DNA of 19,101 bases from Methylobacterium sp. Lineage in GTDB: Bacteria; Pseudomonadota; Alphaproteobacteria; Rhizobiales; Beijerinckiaceae. This document shows, one piece after another, positions 1-7,031 of the stretch. A program made the position numbers and the translations under genes. The DNA is taken from assembly GCA_021154065.1 (NCBI GenBank), contig JAJKJG010000243.1, positions 1 to 19,101 of the forward strand, in the 5' to 3' direction. The stretch's first letter is position 1, and the number at the start of each line of letters is the position of its first letter. The notes beneath the pieces are model-generated. The model had not been told where the DNA came from, searched no databases, and worked only from the letters and a program-made list of their open reading frames with translations.

Positions 1-1
1 C

Positions 2-61
2 GCCGGCGCCGGCCTCCGGCGCCTGATCCGGGCGTTCGTCTCGAGGATCGACGATGTCTGA
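2..61 (+). CDS. Possible 3' end of an upstream gene (partial)
   Basis: One frame is open from the window edge and ends at a TGA (59-61) that overlaps the deoC start. The 19 visible residues contain GLRRLIRAFVSRIDDV, which reads like the charged amphipathic C-terminus of a protein. The 8-bp overlap with deoC would match the tight packing of the rest of the operon. Too little is visible to name a product. A nucleoside phosphorylase or nucleoside transporter would fit the pathway, but that is only a guess from context. Confidence 0.35.
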   Translation, partial: AGAGLRRLIRAFVSRIDDV

Positions 62-788
62 TGCCGACGTCGCCCGGCGCATCCTGCGCTGCCTCGATCT
101 CACCGATCTGTCGGCGACCTGTTCCGAGCCCGCCCTCGACGCGCTCTGCCGGCAGGCGCTGACGCCGCATGGCCCGGTCGCCGCCGTCTGCGTCTGGCCG
201 CAGCTCGTGGTGCGGGCGCGCGACCTCCTGCGCGGCTCGCCCGTGCGCATCGCGACGGTGGTGAACTTCCCCGAGGGCGAGGACGACCTCGAGCGGGTCA
301 GCGACGACGCCGAGGAGGCGGTCGGCGACGGCGCGAACGAGATCGACTGCGTCCTGCCCTACCGCTCCTTCCTGCGCGGCGAGACCGGACCCGTGCGCGA
401 CCTTCTCGCCGCGGTCCGCGACATGGTCGACGGCGGGCGCACGCTGAAGGTCGTCCTCGAGACCGGCGCGCTGCCGGACTCAGGCGCGATCGCCGCCGCG
501 AGCCGGCTTGCGATCGACAGCGGCGCCGATTTCCTCAAGACCTCGACCGGCAAGGCGGCGCCGCCGACGCCTGAAGCCGCCGAGACCATGCTCGAGGCGA
601 TCCGCGGCGCCGGCCGGCCGGTCGGGCTCAAGGTCTCGGGCGGCATCCGCACGCTCGCGGCGGCTCGCGACTACCTCGACCTCGCCGATCGCGTCATGGG
701 CGAAGGCTGGGCGACGCCGCAGACCTTCCGCATCGGCGCCAGCGCCCTCTACGACACGCTCGTCGCCGCAATCGAGGGGCGGGAGTGA
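54..788 (+). CDS. deoC: Deoxyribose-phosphate aldolase
   Basis: Class I aldolase that cleaves 2-deoxy-D-ribose 5-phosphate to glyceraldehyde 3-phosphate and acetaldehyde in the cytosol, the last step of deoxynucleoside breakdown. The 244-residue protein has the family length (about 220-260). It carries the active-site set: Asp98 in ANEIDCVL, the Schiff-base Lys162 in FLKTSTGK and the second lysine Lys193 in GLKVSGGIR. LDLTDL near residue 14 is the usual first strand. The ATG at 54 gives an N-terminus of normal length. The stop overlaps the GTG start of deoA by 4 bp, so the two are almost certainly co-transcribed and translationally coupled. No residue is missing and the identification is firm. 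Confidence 0.95.
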   Translation: MSDADVARRILRCLDLTDLSATCSEPALDALCRQALTPHGPVAAVCVWPQLVVRARDLLRGSPVRIATVVNFPEGEDDLERVSDDAEEAVGDGANEIDCVLPYRSFLRGETGPVRDLLAAVRDMVDGGRTLKVVLETGALPDSGAIAAASRLAIDSGADFLKTSTGKAAPPTPEAAETMLEAIRGAGRPVGLKVSGGIRTLAAARDYLDLADRVMGEGWATPQTFRIGASALYDTLVAAIEGRE

Positions 789-2110
789 GCGGATCGCGGA
801 AGCACCTCCCCCAGGAGATCATCCGCGCCAAGCGCGACGGGCGGGCGCTCGCCGAAGAGGAGATCGCCCACTTCATCGACTGGCTCGCCGCCGGCAGGGT
901 GTCCGAGGGTCAGGCCGCGGCCTTCGCCATGGCGGTGTTCTTCCGCGGCATGTCGACCGCGGAGCGCGTTGCGCTGACGCGCGCCATGACCGCCTCCGGC
1001 ACCGTGCTCGCCTGGGATCTGCCCGGCCCCGTCCTCGACAAGCATTCGACCGGCGGCGTCGGCGACACCGTCAGCCTCGTGCTCGCGCCCGCGGTCGCGG
1101 CCTGCGGCGGCTACGTGCCGATGATCTCCGGACGCGGCCTCGGCCACACCGGCGGCACGCTCGACAAGATGGACGCGATCCCGGGCTACATCTCGCAGCC
1201 GGACCTCGAGACGTTTCGCCGCGTGGTGCGCGAGGCCGGCTGCGCCATCATCGGCCAGACGGCCGAGCTCGCGCCGGCGGACCGGCGCCTCTACGCGATC
1301 CGCGACGTCACCGGTACGGTCGAGTCGCTCGACCTCCTCACCTCCTCGATCCTGTCGAAGAAGCTCGCCGCAGGCCTCCACGGCCTCGCCATGGACGTGA
1401 AGTTCGGCTCCGGCGCCTTCATGCGCGACATCGACGGCGGCCGCGAGCTCGCCCAGGCGATCGTGCACGTGGCGCGCGGGGCGGGCCTCGCCACGACGGC
1501 GCTCCTCACCGACATGCACGAGCCGCTCGCCTCCGCGGCCGGCAACGCCGTCGAGGTCGCCTATGCGCTCGACCATCTGACCGGGCGCCGGCGCGAGCCG
1601 CGCTTCCACGCCGTGACGGTCGAGCTCGCGGCCGAGATGCTGCTTCTCGGGCGCCTCGCCGCGACGGTCGAGGACGCCCGCGCCCAAATCGAGGCATCGC
1701 TGTCGTCCGGCCGCGCCGCCGAAACCTTCGGACGCATGGTCGCGGCGCTCGGCGGACCGCGCGACCTCCTCGACGATCCGAAGTGCCACCTCAAGGCGGC
1801 GCCGATCGTCGCCGCCATCCACGCCGAGCGCGCCGGCGTCGTGCAGGAGATTGCGACCCGCGAGCTCGGCCTCGCCGTCGTCGCCAAGGGCGGCGGCCGC
1901 ACCCGGCCGGAGGACGCGATCGACCATGCGGTCGGGCTGACCGAGATGGCGGCGGTCGGCGAGCGCGTCGACGGCGAGCGGCCGCTCGCCATCGCCCATG
2001 CGCGCCTGCAAGGCGATCTCGACATTGCGGCCGCGATGCTGCGCCGCGCCTACCGGCTGGGAGAGGAACCCGTCTCGCCGAGGCCGGTCATCGTCGAGCG
2101 CATCGCATGA
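785..2110 (+). CDS. deoA: Thymidine phosphorylase
   Basis: Phosphorolysis of thymidine (and deoxyuridine) to the free base and 2-deoxyribose 1-phosphate, which feeds DeoC after phosphopentomutase action. The 441 residues match the E. coli-type family length (about 440). Visible signatures are LPQEIIRAKRDG near the N-terminus, the phosphate-binding KHSTGGVGD and the family signature SGRGLGHTGGTLDKMD around residues 110-130, plus SSILSKKLAAG. The start is a GTG in a GTGA overlap with the deoC stop. The next gene begins in an ATGA overlap at this gene's TGA, so three genes are stacked with no intergenic space. I see no phosphopentomutase or deoR-type regulator in the window. Confidence 0.95.
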   Translation: MSGSRKHLPQEIIRAKRDGRALAEEEIAHFIDWLAAGRVSEGQAAAFAMAVFFRGMSTAERVALTRAMTASGTVLAWDLPGPVLDKHSTGGVGDTVSLVLAPAVAACGGYVPMISGRGLGHTGGTLDKMDAIPGYISQPDLETFRRVVREAGCAIIGQTAELAPADRRLYAIRDVTGTVESLDLLTSSILSKKLAAGLHGLAMDVKFGSGAFMRDIDGGRELAQAIVHVARGAGLATTALLTDMHEPLASAAGNAVEVAYALDHLTGRRREPRFHAVTVELAAEMLLLGRLAATVEDARAQIEASLSSGRAAETFGRMVAALGGPRDLLDDPKCHLKAAPIVAAIHAERAGVVQEIATRELGLAVVAKGGGRTRPEDAIDHAVGLTEMAAVGERVDGERPLAIAHARLQGDLDIAAAMLRRAYRLGEEPVSPRPVIVERIA

Positions 2111-3051
2111 GCCTCCTCGTCGCCATCACGCAGTGGGAGCCCGAGCCCTGGATCGAGCGCTTCCGGCGCCTGATGCCGGAACGCGCCGTCATCGCCCTGG
2201 GCGAGCCGTTCAACCCCGCCGAAATCCGTTACGCCGCCTCCTGGAAGCATCCGCCGGGCAGCCTCGCGGCGTTGCCGAACTTGCAGGTGCTGTTCTCGCT
2301 CGGCGCCGGGGTCGACCATCTCATGGGCGACCCGCAGCTGCCGGCCGTGCCGGTGGTGCGCGTCGTCGACGACGACCTGACGAACCGCATGAGCGAGTAC
2401 GTGGTGCTGCACTGCCTGATGCATCTGCGGCGCCAGCGCGCCTATGACGCGCAGCAGCGGCAGAAGCTGTGGCTCGACGACCGCTTCCAGCCGGGCGCGC
2501 ACCACGTCCGGGTCGGCATCATGGGGCTCGGCGTGCTCGGGCAGGACGCCGCCCGGAAGCTTAAGGTGATGGGCTTTGACGTCGCCGGCTGGAGCCGCTC
2601 GCCGCGGTCGGTCGAGGGCATGGCGACCTTTGCGGGCGCGGAGGGGCTCGACCGCTTCCTCGCCCGCACCGACATCCTCGTCTGCCTGTTGCCGCTGACG
2701 CAGGACACGCGCCACATCCTGAACCGCTCGGTCTTCGCGCGCCTCGCCCGGGACGGGCGTCTCGGCGGGCCGGTGGTGATCAACGCCGGCCGCGGCGGCC
2801 TCCAGGTCGAGGCCGACATTCTCGCCGCGCTCGACGACGGCACCCTCAAGGCCGCGACCCTCGACGTGTTCAAGACCGAGCCCCTGCCGCCGCAGTCGCC
2901 GCTCTGGACTCACCCGGCCCTCACCATCACGCCGCACAACGCGGCGATGAGCGACCCCGAGTCGATCGCGGTCCAGATCGCCGAGCAGATCCGCAACGTC
3001 GAACGCGGCGAGCCGCTGCGCAACGTCGTCGATCCGCGGACGGGATATTGA
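2107..3051 (+). CDS. ghrA: Glyoxylate/hydroxypyruvate reductase A-type 2-hydroxyacid dehydrogenase
   Basis: NAD(P)H-dependent reductase of the D-2-hydroxyacid dehydrogenase superfamily; GhrA reduces glyoxylate and hydroxypyruvate. The 314-residue protein has the Rossmann motif GIMGLGVLGQDAA, the substrate-binding and catalytic segment INAGRGG, the acidic partner in TEPLPPQSPLW and the catalytic His in ITPHNAA. The C-terminus (VDPRTGY) resembles the E. coli GhrA end. The ATG at 2107 overlaps the deoA stop by 4 bp, so it belongs to the deo operon. That pairing is not the textbook deo operon; a role in handling C2/C3 acids from deoxyribose catabolism is inference. A related 2-ketoacid reductase specificity is the main alternative. 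Confidence 0.87.
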   Translation: MSLLVAITQWEPEPWIERFRRLMPERAVIALGEPFNPAEIRYAASWKHPPGSLAALPNLQVLFSLGAGVDHLMGDPQLPAVPVVRVVDDDLTNRMSEYVVLHCLMHLRRQRAYDAQQRQKLWLDDRFQPGAHHVRVGIMGLGVLGQDAARKLKVMGFDVAGWSRSPRSVEGMATFAGAEGLDRFLARTDILVCLLPLTQDTRHILNRSVFARLARDGRLGGPVVINAGRGGLQVEADILAALDDGTLKAATLDVFKTEPLPPQSPLWTHPALTITPHNAAMSDPESIAVQIAEQIRNVERGEPLRNVVDPRTGY

Positions 3052-3159
3052 GACGTCGACTGCGCGCGAGTTGCGCCTGTCATCCCCGCCGAAGCGCAGC
3101 GAAGAGTCGGAACCCATTACGCCCGCAGCTCAGAGCCATGCGTCCGGGAATCGACCTGC

Positions 3160-3176
3160 GGTCGTCCGGGACGACC
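3160..3176. repeat. Perfect palindrome in a REP-like convergent spacer
   Basis: The 137-bp spacer between the converging ends of ghrA and the NlpC/P60 gene contains a perfect inverted repeat with 8-bp arms (GGTCGTCC/GGACGACC) around one base. CGTCCGGGA occurs twice, at 3141 and 3163. The preceding text (GTCATCCCCGCCGAAG...) resembles short dispersed intergenic repeats common in alphaproteobacteria. There is no T-tract, so it is not a classical intrinsic terminator, though it could form a hairpin at the 3' ends of both transcripts. Confidence 0.5.
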
Positions 3177-3188
3177 TCGGCTTGAGTG

Positions 3189-4055
3189 TCAAACCGTGCC
3201 GAGCCGATCCAGCCGCTTCACCGTGACGATCGGCCCGAAGCTCTTCAGTCGGATGCGCTCCTCGGCCTCGGCGAGCGGCTCGATCGCGACCGCCATGTGA
3301 TGGCCGTTGGCGTGGAGGAGGCGGGCGGCGTCGAGCATCACGCCCATGTGGCCCTTCCAGAAGATCAGGTCGCCGCGCGCCAGACCTGAGAGATCAGGCC
3401 GGATCTCGACGGGACGGCCGAGGGCCTTCTCCTGCAGGTCGGTGTCGCGCGGCGCCTTGATGCCGGCTGCCGCGAGCGCGAGCTGGACGAGGCCCGAGCA
3501 GTCGAGGCCGAGGCTGGTCTTGCCGCCCCAGAGGTAGGGCGTGCCCAGGAAGCGCTCGGCGACGGCGACGAAGTCCGGCTCATGGGCGTCGAGCGGCGCG
3601 AGATGGGCCGCAAAGACGAACCGCGTGTCGCCGATGCAGGCCCACTCGCCGTCGCGCCCGATAACCGCGACGGCGGCGCCGAGGCTGAGATGGCAACGGT
3701 GCGGCAGCTTCAGGTTCGGGCCCGGATAGACGAAGGTCCGCAGCGCCGCGATCCGGTGCGTCGGCGGCGGCTCGGGGTCGCCGAGCGCCTCGCTCGAGAG
3801 GTAGCCGACATAGCCGTCGGCCTCGAGCTGGCCCCAGGCGAAGCCCTCATGCTCGTCGAAGACCGTGACGCGCTCGCCCATCAGCGCCTCGGTGTCGATC
3901 GCGACCTCGGGCGAGGGATGCGGGCGCAGCGGCGTCGCGGGCGCGACGACGCGCCTTGCCGCACCGGTCGAGAAGCGCGGCGCCGCGACGGTACCGCGCA
4001 GGCGCTCGTCGGCAAGATCGGCGCGAGCCGGCGTGATGCGGCGGTCGAAATTCAT
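3189..4055 (-). CDS. C40-family NlpC/P60 peptidase with SH3-like N-terminal region
   Basis: Predicted cysteine endopeptidase that cuts peptide stems of murein or murein fragments. The 288-residue protein has two SH3b-like segments (about 35-95 and 100-155), the second beginning THRIAALRTFVYPGP. A C-terminal NlpC/P60 domain follows from about residue 160 (VAERFLGTPYLWGG). The catalytic triad is visible: Cys186 in LDCSGLVQ, His236 in KGHMGVML and His248 in LLHANGHH. There is no clear signal peptide, as usual for the cytosolic type that processes imported murein peptides. I chose the ATG at 4055 (MNFDRRITPARADL) because the open frame further upstream runs into the aminopeptidase gene and is low-complexity. 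It lies 41 bp downstream of the aminopeptidase on the same strand, so the pair probably forms a peptide-recycling operon. Confidence 0.92.
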   Translation of the reverse strand: MNFDRRITPARADLADERLRGTVAAPRFSTGAARRVVAPATPLRPHPSPEVAIDTEALMGERVTVFDEHEGFAWGQLEADGYVGYLSSEALGDPEPPPTHRIAALRTFVYPGPNLKLPHRCHLSLGAAVAVIGRDGEWACIGDTRFVFAAHLAPLDAHEPDFVAVAERFLGTPYLWGGKTSLGLDCSGLVQLALAAAGIKAPRDTDLQEKALGRPVEIRPDLSGLARGDLIFWKGHMGVMLDAARLLHANGHHMAVAIEPLAEAEERIRLKSFGPIVTVKRLDRLGTV

Positions 4056-4096
4056 GGCGCCGAGTGTAGCGCGATTCTGTAACGGTGCGTAACCGC

Positions 4097-5488
4097 TCAA
4101 GGGCCGTCGCCGTAGCGCTCCTTGAGGAGCGCGTAGACGAGGCGCGCGCCCTGGACCTCGCCGCCCTCCGGCCGCCCCGGCCGCGGCGCCGGGTTCCACG
4201 CATAGATGTCGAAATGGACGTAGGCTCTCGCCTTCTCGACGAAGCGCGTCAGGAACAGCGCCGCCGTGACCGAGCCGGCGAACGGCCCGCCCGAGATGTG
4301 GTTGAGATCGGCGATCTTCGAGTCGAGGAGCTTGGCGTAGGGGCGCCACAGCGGCATCCGCCAGGCCGGGTCGTTGACTGCCGTCGCGAGCCGCGCGAGA
4401 TCCCCGGCAAGCGCCTCGTCGTCGCTGTAGAAGGGCGGCAGCTCCGGCCCCAGCGCGACGCGCGCGGCGCCTGTGAGGGTCGCGAAATCGACCACGATCT
4501 CGGGCGCGTCCTCGTCGGCGAGCGCGAGCGCGTCGGCGAGGATCAGGCGCCCCTCGGCGTCGGTGTTGCCGATTTCGACCGAGAGGCCCTTGCGGCTCTG
4601 GAGCACGTCGCCGGGCCGGAAGGCGCTGCCCGACACCGCGTTCTCGACCGCAGCGACGAGGAGGCGGAGCCGCAGCCTGAGCCCGGCGCCCATGACCATG
4701 TCGGCAAGCGCGATCGCGGCGGCGGCGCCGCCCATGTCCTTCTTCATCAGCGCCATCGAGGCATCGGGCTTGAGGTTGAGGCCGCCGGTGTCGAAGGCGA
4801 CGCCCTTGCCCACGATGGTGACGCGCGGCGCCGCCGCGTCGCCCCAGGACAGGTCGACGAGGCGCGGCGCGCGCGACGAGGCGCGGCCGACGGCGTGGAT
4901 CATCGGGAAATTGCGGGCGAGGAGGTCATCGCCGACCACCGCCTCGACCGCGGCGCCGTGTTTTGCCGCGAGCGCCCGCACCGCGTCCTCGATCTCCTGC
5001 GGGCCGAGGTCGTTCGCCGGCGTGTTGACGAGATCGCGGCCGAGCGCCGTCGCCGCGGCGATGCGCGACGTCTCCTCGGCGTCGACGCCGGCCGGGGGCA
5101 CGAGCCGGCAGGGCTTTGCCGGCCGCTGCCGGTAGCGTTCGAAGCGGTAGGCGCCGAGGAGCCAGGCGAGTGTCGCGAGCTCCGGCTCCGCGGGCGACGC
5201 CGAGAAGCGGTAGGTCCCGGCCGGGAGCACGGTCGGCAGCTTGCCGACGAGGAAGCGATCGGCGCCGTTCGCCCCGGGCTCGTCCAGTCCGAAGAGCACG
5301 GCTTCGAGCGCTCCGCCCGGGCCGGGCAGGAGGCAATGGGCGCCGGGCTTCGCCTCGAACCCTTGCGCCGCCGCGAAGGCGCGCCCGGTGTCCGACAGGC
5401 CCGCCATCCCGGCCTCGACCCCCTTTTCGGTGACGAGCCGGATCGGAACGGCGCCGGCATCGTCCGGCGCGAGAAGCGGATGGGGCAT
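4097..5488 (-). CDS. Leucyl aminopeptidase family protein (peptidase family M17)
   Basis: Two-metal aminopeptidase that removes N-terminal residues from peptides in the cytosol. The 463-residue protein has an N-terminal macro-like domain and a C-terminal catalytic domain. It carries the complete M17 metal and active-site set: Lys228 and Asp233 in VGKGVAFDTGG, Lys240 in NLKP, Asp251 in MKKDMGGAAA, and Asp310, Glu312 and Arg314 in the signature NTDAEGRLILADAL. It is somewhat shorter than E. coli PepA (503). Alphaproteobacteria often hold this shorter paralogue next to an NlpC/P60 gene, as here, so I give no pepA symbol. ATG at 5488 has no strong ribosome-binding site. A second M17 enzyme elsewhere in the genome would be expected. 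Confidence 0.94.
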   Translation of the reverse strand: MPHPLLAPDDAGAVPIRLVTEKGVEAGMAGLSDTGRAFAAAQGFEAKPGAHCLLPGPGGALEAVLFGLDEPGANGADRFLVGKLPTVLPAGTYRFSASPAEPELATLAWLLGAYRFERYRQRPAKPCRLVPPAGVDAEETSRIAAATALGRDLVNTPANDLGPQEIEDAVRALAAKHGAAVEAVVGDDLLARNFPMIHAVGRASSRAPRLVDLSWGDAAAPRVTIVGKGVAFDTGGLNLKPDASMALMKKDMGGAAAAIALADMVMGAGLRLRLRLLVAAVENAVSGSAFRPGDVLQSRKGLSVEIGNTDAEGRLILADALALADEDAPEIVVDFATLTGAARVALGPELPPFYSDDEALAGDLARLATAVNDPAWRMPLWRPYAKLLDSKIADLNHISGGPFAGSVTAALFLTRFVEKARAYVHFDIYAWNPAPRPGRPEGGEVQGARLVYALLKERYGDGP

Positions 5489-5637
5489 GGGGATTCTGGG
5501 GAGTGACGGGGGGCCTCGCAGGTAGCCGGGTTCGCACCGTGCCGCAACGACGGATGCCGGCCTTTGCGGGATTCAGGAAAAATCCAGAAATAGCTCGCTA
5601 ACCTTCTCCTCCTTGGGGGAATGATCGGAGGTTTTCG

Positions 5638-5931
5638 ATGAACAGGTCTTGTGCCGTCGCGGCGCTCGCCCTTGCGGCGGCGACGGCGTTTTCGGCGCCC
5701 GCTTCGGCGGATTGGTACTACCGGCCCGGCTGGTCGCCCGGCGCGGCGGCCGCGGTCGGCGTTCTCGGCGGCGTCGCCGTCGGCGCCGCCATCGCCGCGA
5801 ATGCGCGTCCCGTCCCGGCGCCGGTCTATGTCGCGCCGCCGCCGGTCGCGGAGGAGTGCTTCGTCGAGCGCCGGCGCGTCTTCGTCCCGGGCTACGGCTG
5901 GGAGATGCGCCGCCGCACGGTCTGCGAATAG
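5638..5931 (+). CDS. Small exported protein with C-terminal cysteine motif
   Basis: A 97-residue protein of unknown function. The N-terminus is a clear Sec signal peptide: MNRS, a hydrophobic Ala/Leu stretch, and a probable cut after ASA at residue 24. The mature part starts DWYYRPGW, then has a Gly/Ala-rich hydrophobic segment (VGVLGGVAVGAAIAA) that could be membrane-associated or amyloid-like. A Pro-rich stretch (APVYVAPPPV) and a basic tail with two cysteines (EECFVERRR and RRTVCE) follow. A good GGAGG precedes the ATG by about 8 bp and a strong terminator follows, so it is a single-gene unit. Similar short YXRP/Pro-rich periplasmic proteins are common in Hyphomicrobiales, but no function can be claimed. 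Confidence 0.78.
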   Translation: MNRSCAVAALALAAATAFSAPASADWYYRPGWSPGAAAAVGVLGGVAVGAAIAANARPVPAPVYVAPPPVAEECFVERRRVFVPGYGWEMRRRTVCE

Positions 5932-5952
5932 GGCCGCGCGCCGCGTGACTGG

Positions 5953-5985
5953 AAAGCCCCGCCGGGCCCTCTCGGCGGGGCTTTT
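5953..5985 (+). terminator. Intrinsic terminator of the small exported protein gene
   Basis: Perfect 12-bp stem AAAGCCCCGCCG/CGGCGGGGCTTT with an 8-nt loop and TTTT at its 3' end, 21 bp after the stop codon at 5931. The A/T symmetry means it could also work on the other strand. Confidence 0.87.
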
Positions 5986-5998
5986 GCGTGAGTTGAAA

Positions 5999-6069
5999 GC
6001 ATGATCCCGAAAAGTGGCTACCGGTCTTCGGAAAAGATCATGCTCAAACAAAGAGTTAGAGCGGGAGGA
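5999..6069. repeat. Hyphomicrobiales-type palindromic intergenic element
   Basis: An outer 8-bp inverted repeat GCATGATC (5999-6006) / GATCATGC (6036-6043) encloses an inner CCGAA (6008-6012) / TTCGG (6027-6031). It is followed by the tail TGCTCAAACAAAGAGTTAGAG. I recognise this text from memory as a highly dispersed element in Rhizobiales-type genomes; the copy here differs at a few bases from the form I recall. It probably folds as RNA or single-stranded DNA. Its function is not established and it contains no gene. Confidence 0.75.
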
Positions 6070-6112
6070 CGGCTCGACGAGAAGTCATCGCGCTCGAGCG
6101 CAAGGACGCGGG

Positions 6113-6127
6113 TTAACGCTCGCTTAG
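6113..6127 (+). promoter_or_regulatory. Candidate CtrA-like site upstream of tadD
   Basis: TTAACGCTCGCTTAG fits the alphaproteobacterial CtrA consensus TTAA-N7-TTAA with one mismatch. A further TTAA follows at 6130, so GGTTAACGC is repeated directly 18 bp apart. The site ends 54 bp before the tadD ATG. CtrA controls pilus genes in Caulobacter, which makes the position suggestive, but such A/T tetramers also arise by chance. Confidence 0.35.
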
Positions 6128-6181
6128 GGTTAACGCCGTATTGACGACGGCAGGCGAAGCGGCGGTTCCCGGAGTTGCGCC

Positions 6182-7012
6182 ATGGCGTCACCATCCCATC
6201 CCCTGCGCGGCCTTGCGGCGGCGGCCCTCGTCGCGCTCGCAGCCGGCGGATGCCTGAAGCGCGGGCCGGCGGACGTCACGGGCTCGACCGGGCCGGTCGA
6301 GGCGGGGCGCCGCGACGCGCAGGCGTGGGCGGCGCGCTTCGAGGCCAACCCCGGCGACGGCGCCGCCGCGATCGGCTACGCCGCCGCGCTGCGCCAGAGC
6401 GACCAGCACGCCCAGGCGGTCGCCGTCCTGCAGCAGGCGGCGATCCGCAATCCCAAGGACCTGCCGCTCCTCGCTGCCTACGGCAAGGCGCTTGCCGACA
6501 CCGGCCGCTACAAGGAGGCGTCCGAGGTACTCGGCCGGGCGCATCTGCCGGAGAAGCCGGACTGGCGCATCCTGTCGGCGCAGGGCGCCGTCGCCGACCA
6601 GCTCGGCGACCACTCGCTGGCGCAGCGCTACTACGAGGCGGCGCTCAAGATCGCCCCGGGCGAGCCGACGGTGCTGTCCAATCTCGGCCTATCCTATGCG
6701 CTCTCGAAGCGCCTCGCCGACGCCGAGAAGACGCTGAGAGCCGCCGCCGCGACGCCGGCGGCCGACGCGCGCGTGCGCCAGAACCTCGCCCTCGTGCTCG
6801 GCCTCGAGGGCAAGTTCGCCGACGCCGAGGAGGTGCTCCGCCGCGACCTCCCGCCGGCCGAGGCCGCCGCGAACCTCGCCACCCTGAAGACCATGGTGGC
6901 CCAGCCGAACAGCTGGAAGGCGATCAAGAGCGCCGAGGACAAGAAGCCGGCGAAGGCATCGAAGGTCCGCGCCGCCGCGGCGAAGCCGGCGGAGTCGACG
7001 CCGACGGAATAG
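6182..7012 (+). CDS. tadD: TPR lipoprotein, TadD-like pilus assembly protein
   Basis: Predicted outer-membrane-associated lipoprotein of 276 residues. It has a signal peptide with a lipobox-like LAAGGC (Cys24; Ala rather than Leu at -3), then tetratricopeptide repeats from about residue 50 to 220 (for example LPLLAAYGKALADTGRYKEA and PTVLSNLGLSYALSKRLADA). The tail is Lys/Ala-rich. In Tad systems TadD is a TPR lipoprotein needed for Flp pilus secretion or assembly. The segment VRQNLALVLGLEGKFADAEE and the DLPPAEAAANLATLK motif match alphaproteobacterial TadD as I remember it. A GGAG lies 8 bp before the ATG. Transcription converges with the next gene. The remaining tad genes sit about 9 kb away on the other strand. 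A generic TPR lipoprotein is the alternative. Confidence 0.8.
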   Translation: MASPSHPLRGLAAAALVALAAGGCLKRGPADVTGSTGPVEAGRRDAQAWAARFEANPGDGAAAIGYAAALRQSDQHAQAVAVLQQAAIRNPKDLPLLAAYGKALADTGRYKEASEVLGRAHLPEKPDWRILSAQGAVADQLGDHSLAQRYYEAALKIAPGEPTVLSNLGLSYALSKRLADAEKTLRAAAATPAADARVRQNLALVLGLEGKFADAEEVLRRDLPPAEAAANLATLKTMVAQPNSWKAIKSAEDKKPAKASKVRAAAAKPAESTPTE

Positions 7013-7031
7013 ACCCCTCAGCCGGACCGCC

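Noticed and set aside
508..3051. Long 847-residue plus-strand open frame covering deoC, deoA and ghrA
   Set aside because: Only the part from 2107 is real (ghrA). Upstream of it the frame is Arg/Pro-rich shadow sequence across deoC and deoA, which have complete catalytic motifs in another frame.
4085..5506. 473-residue plus-strand frame opposite the aminopeptidase
   Set aside because: Antisense shadow of GC-rich coding DNA; low-complexity Arg/Glu/Gly composition, while the minus strand holds a full M17 enzyme.
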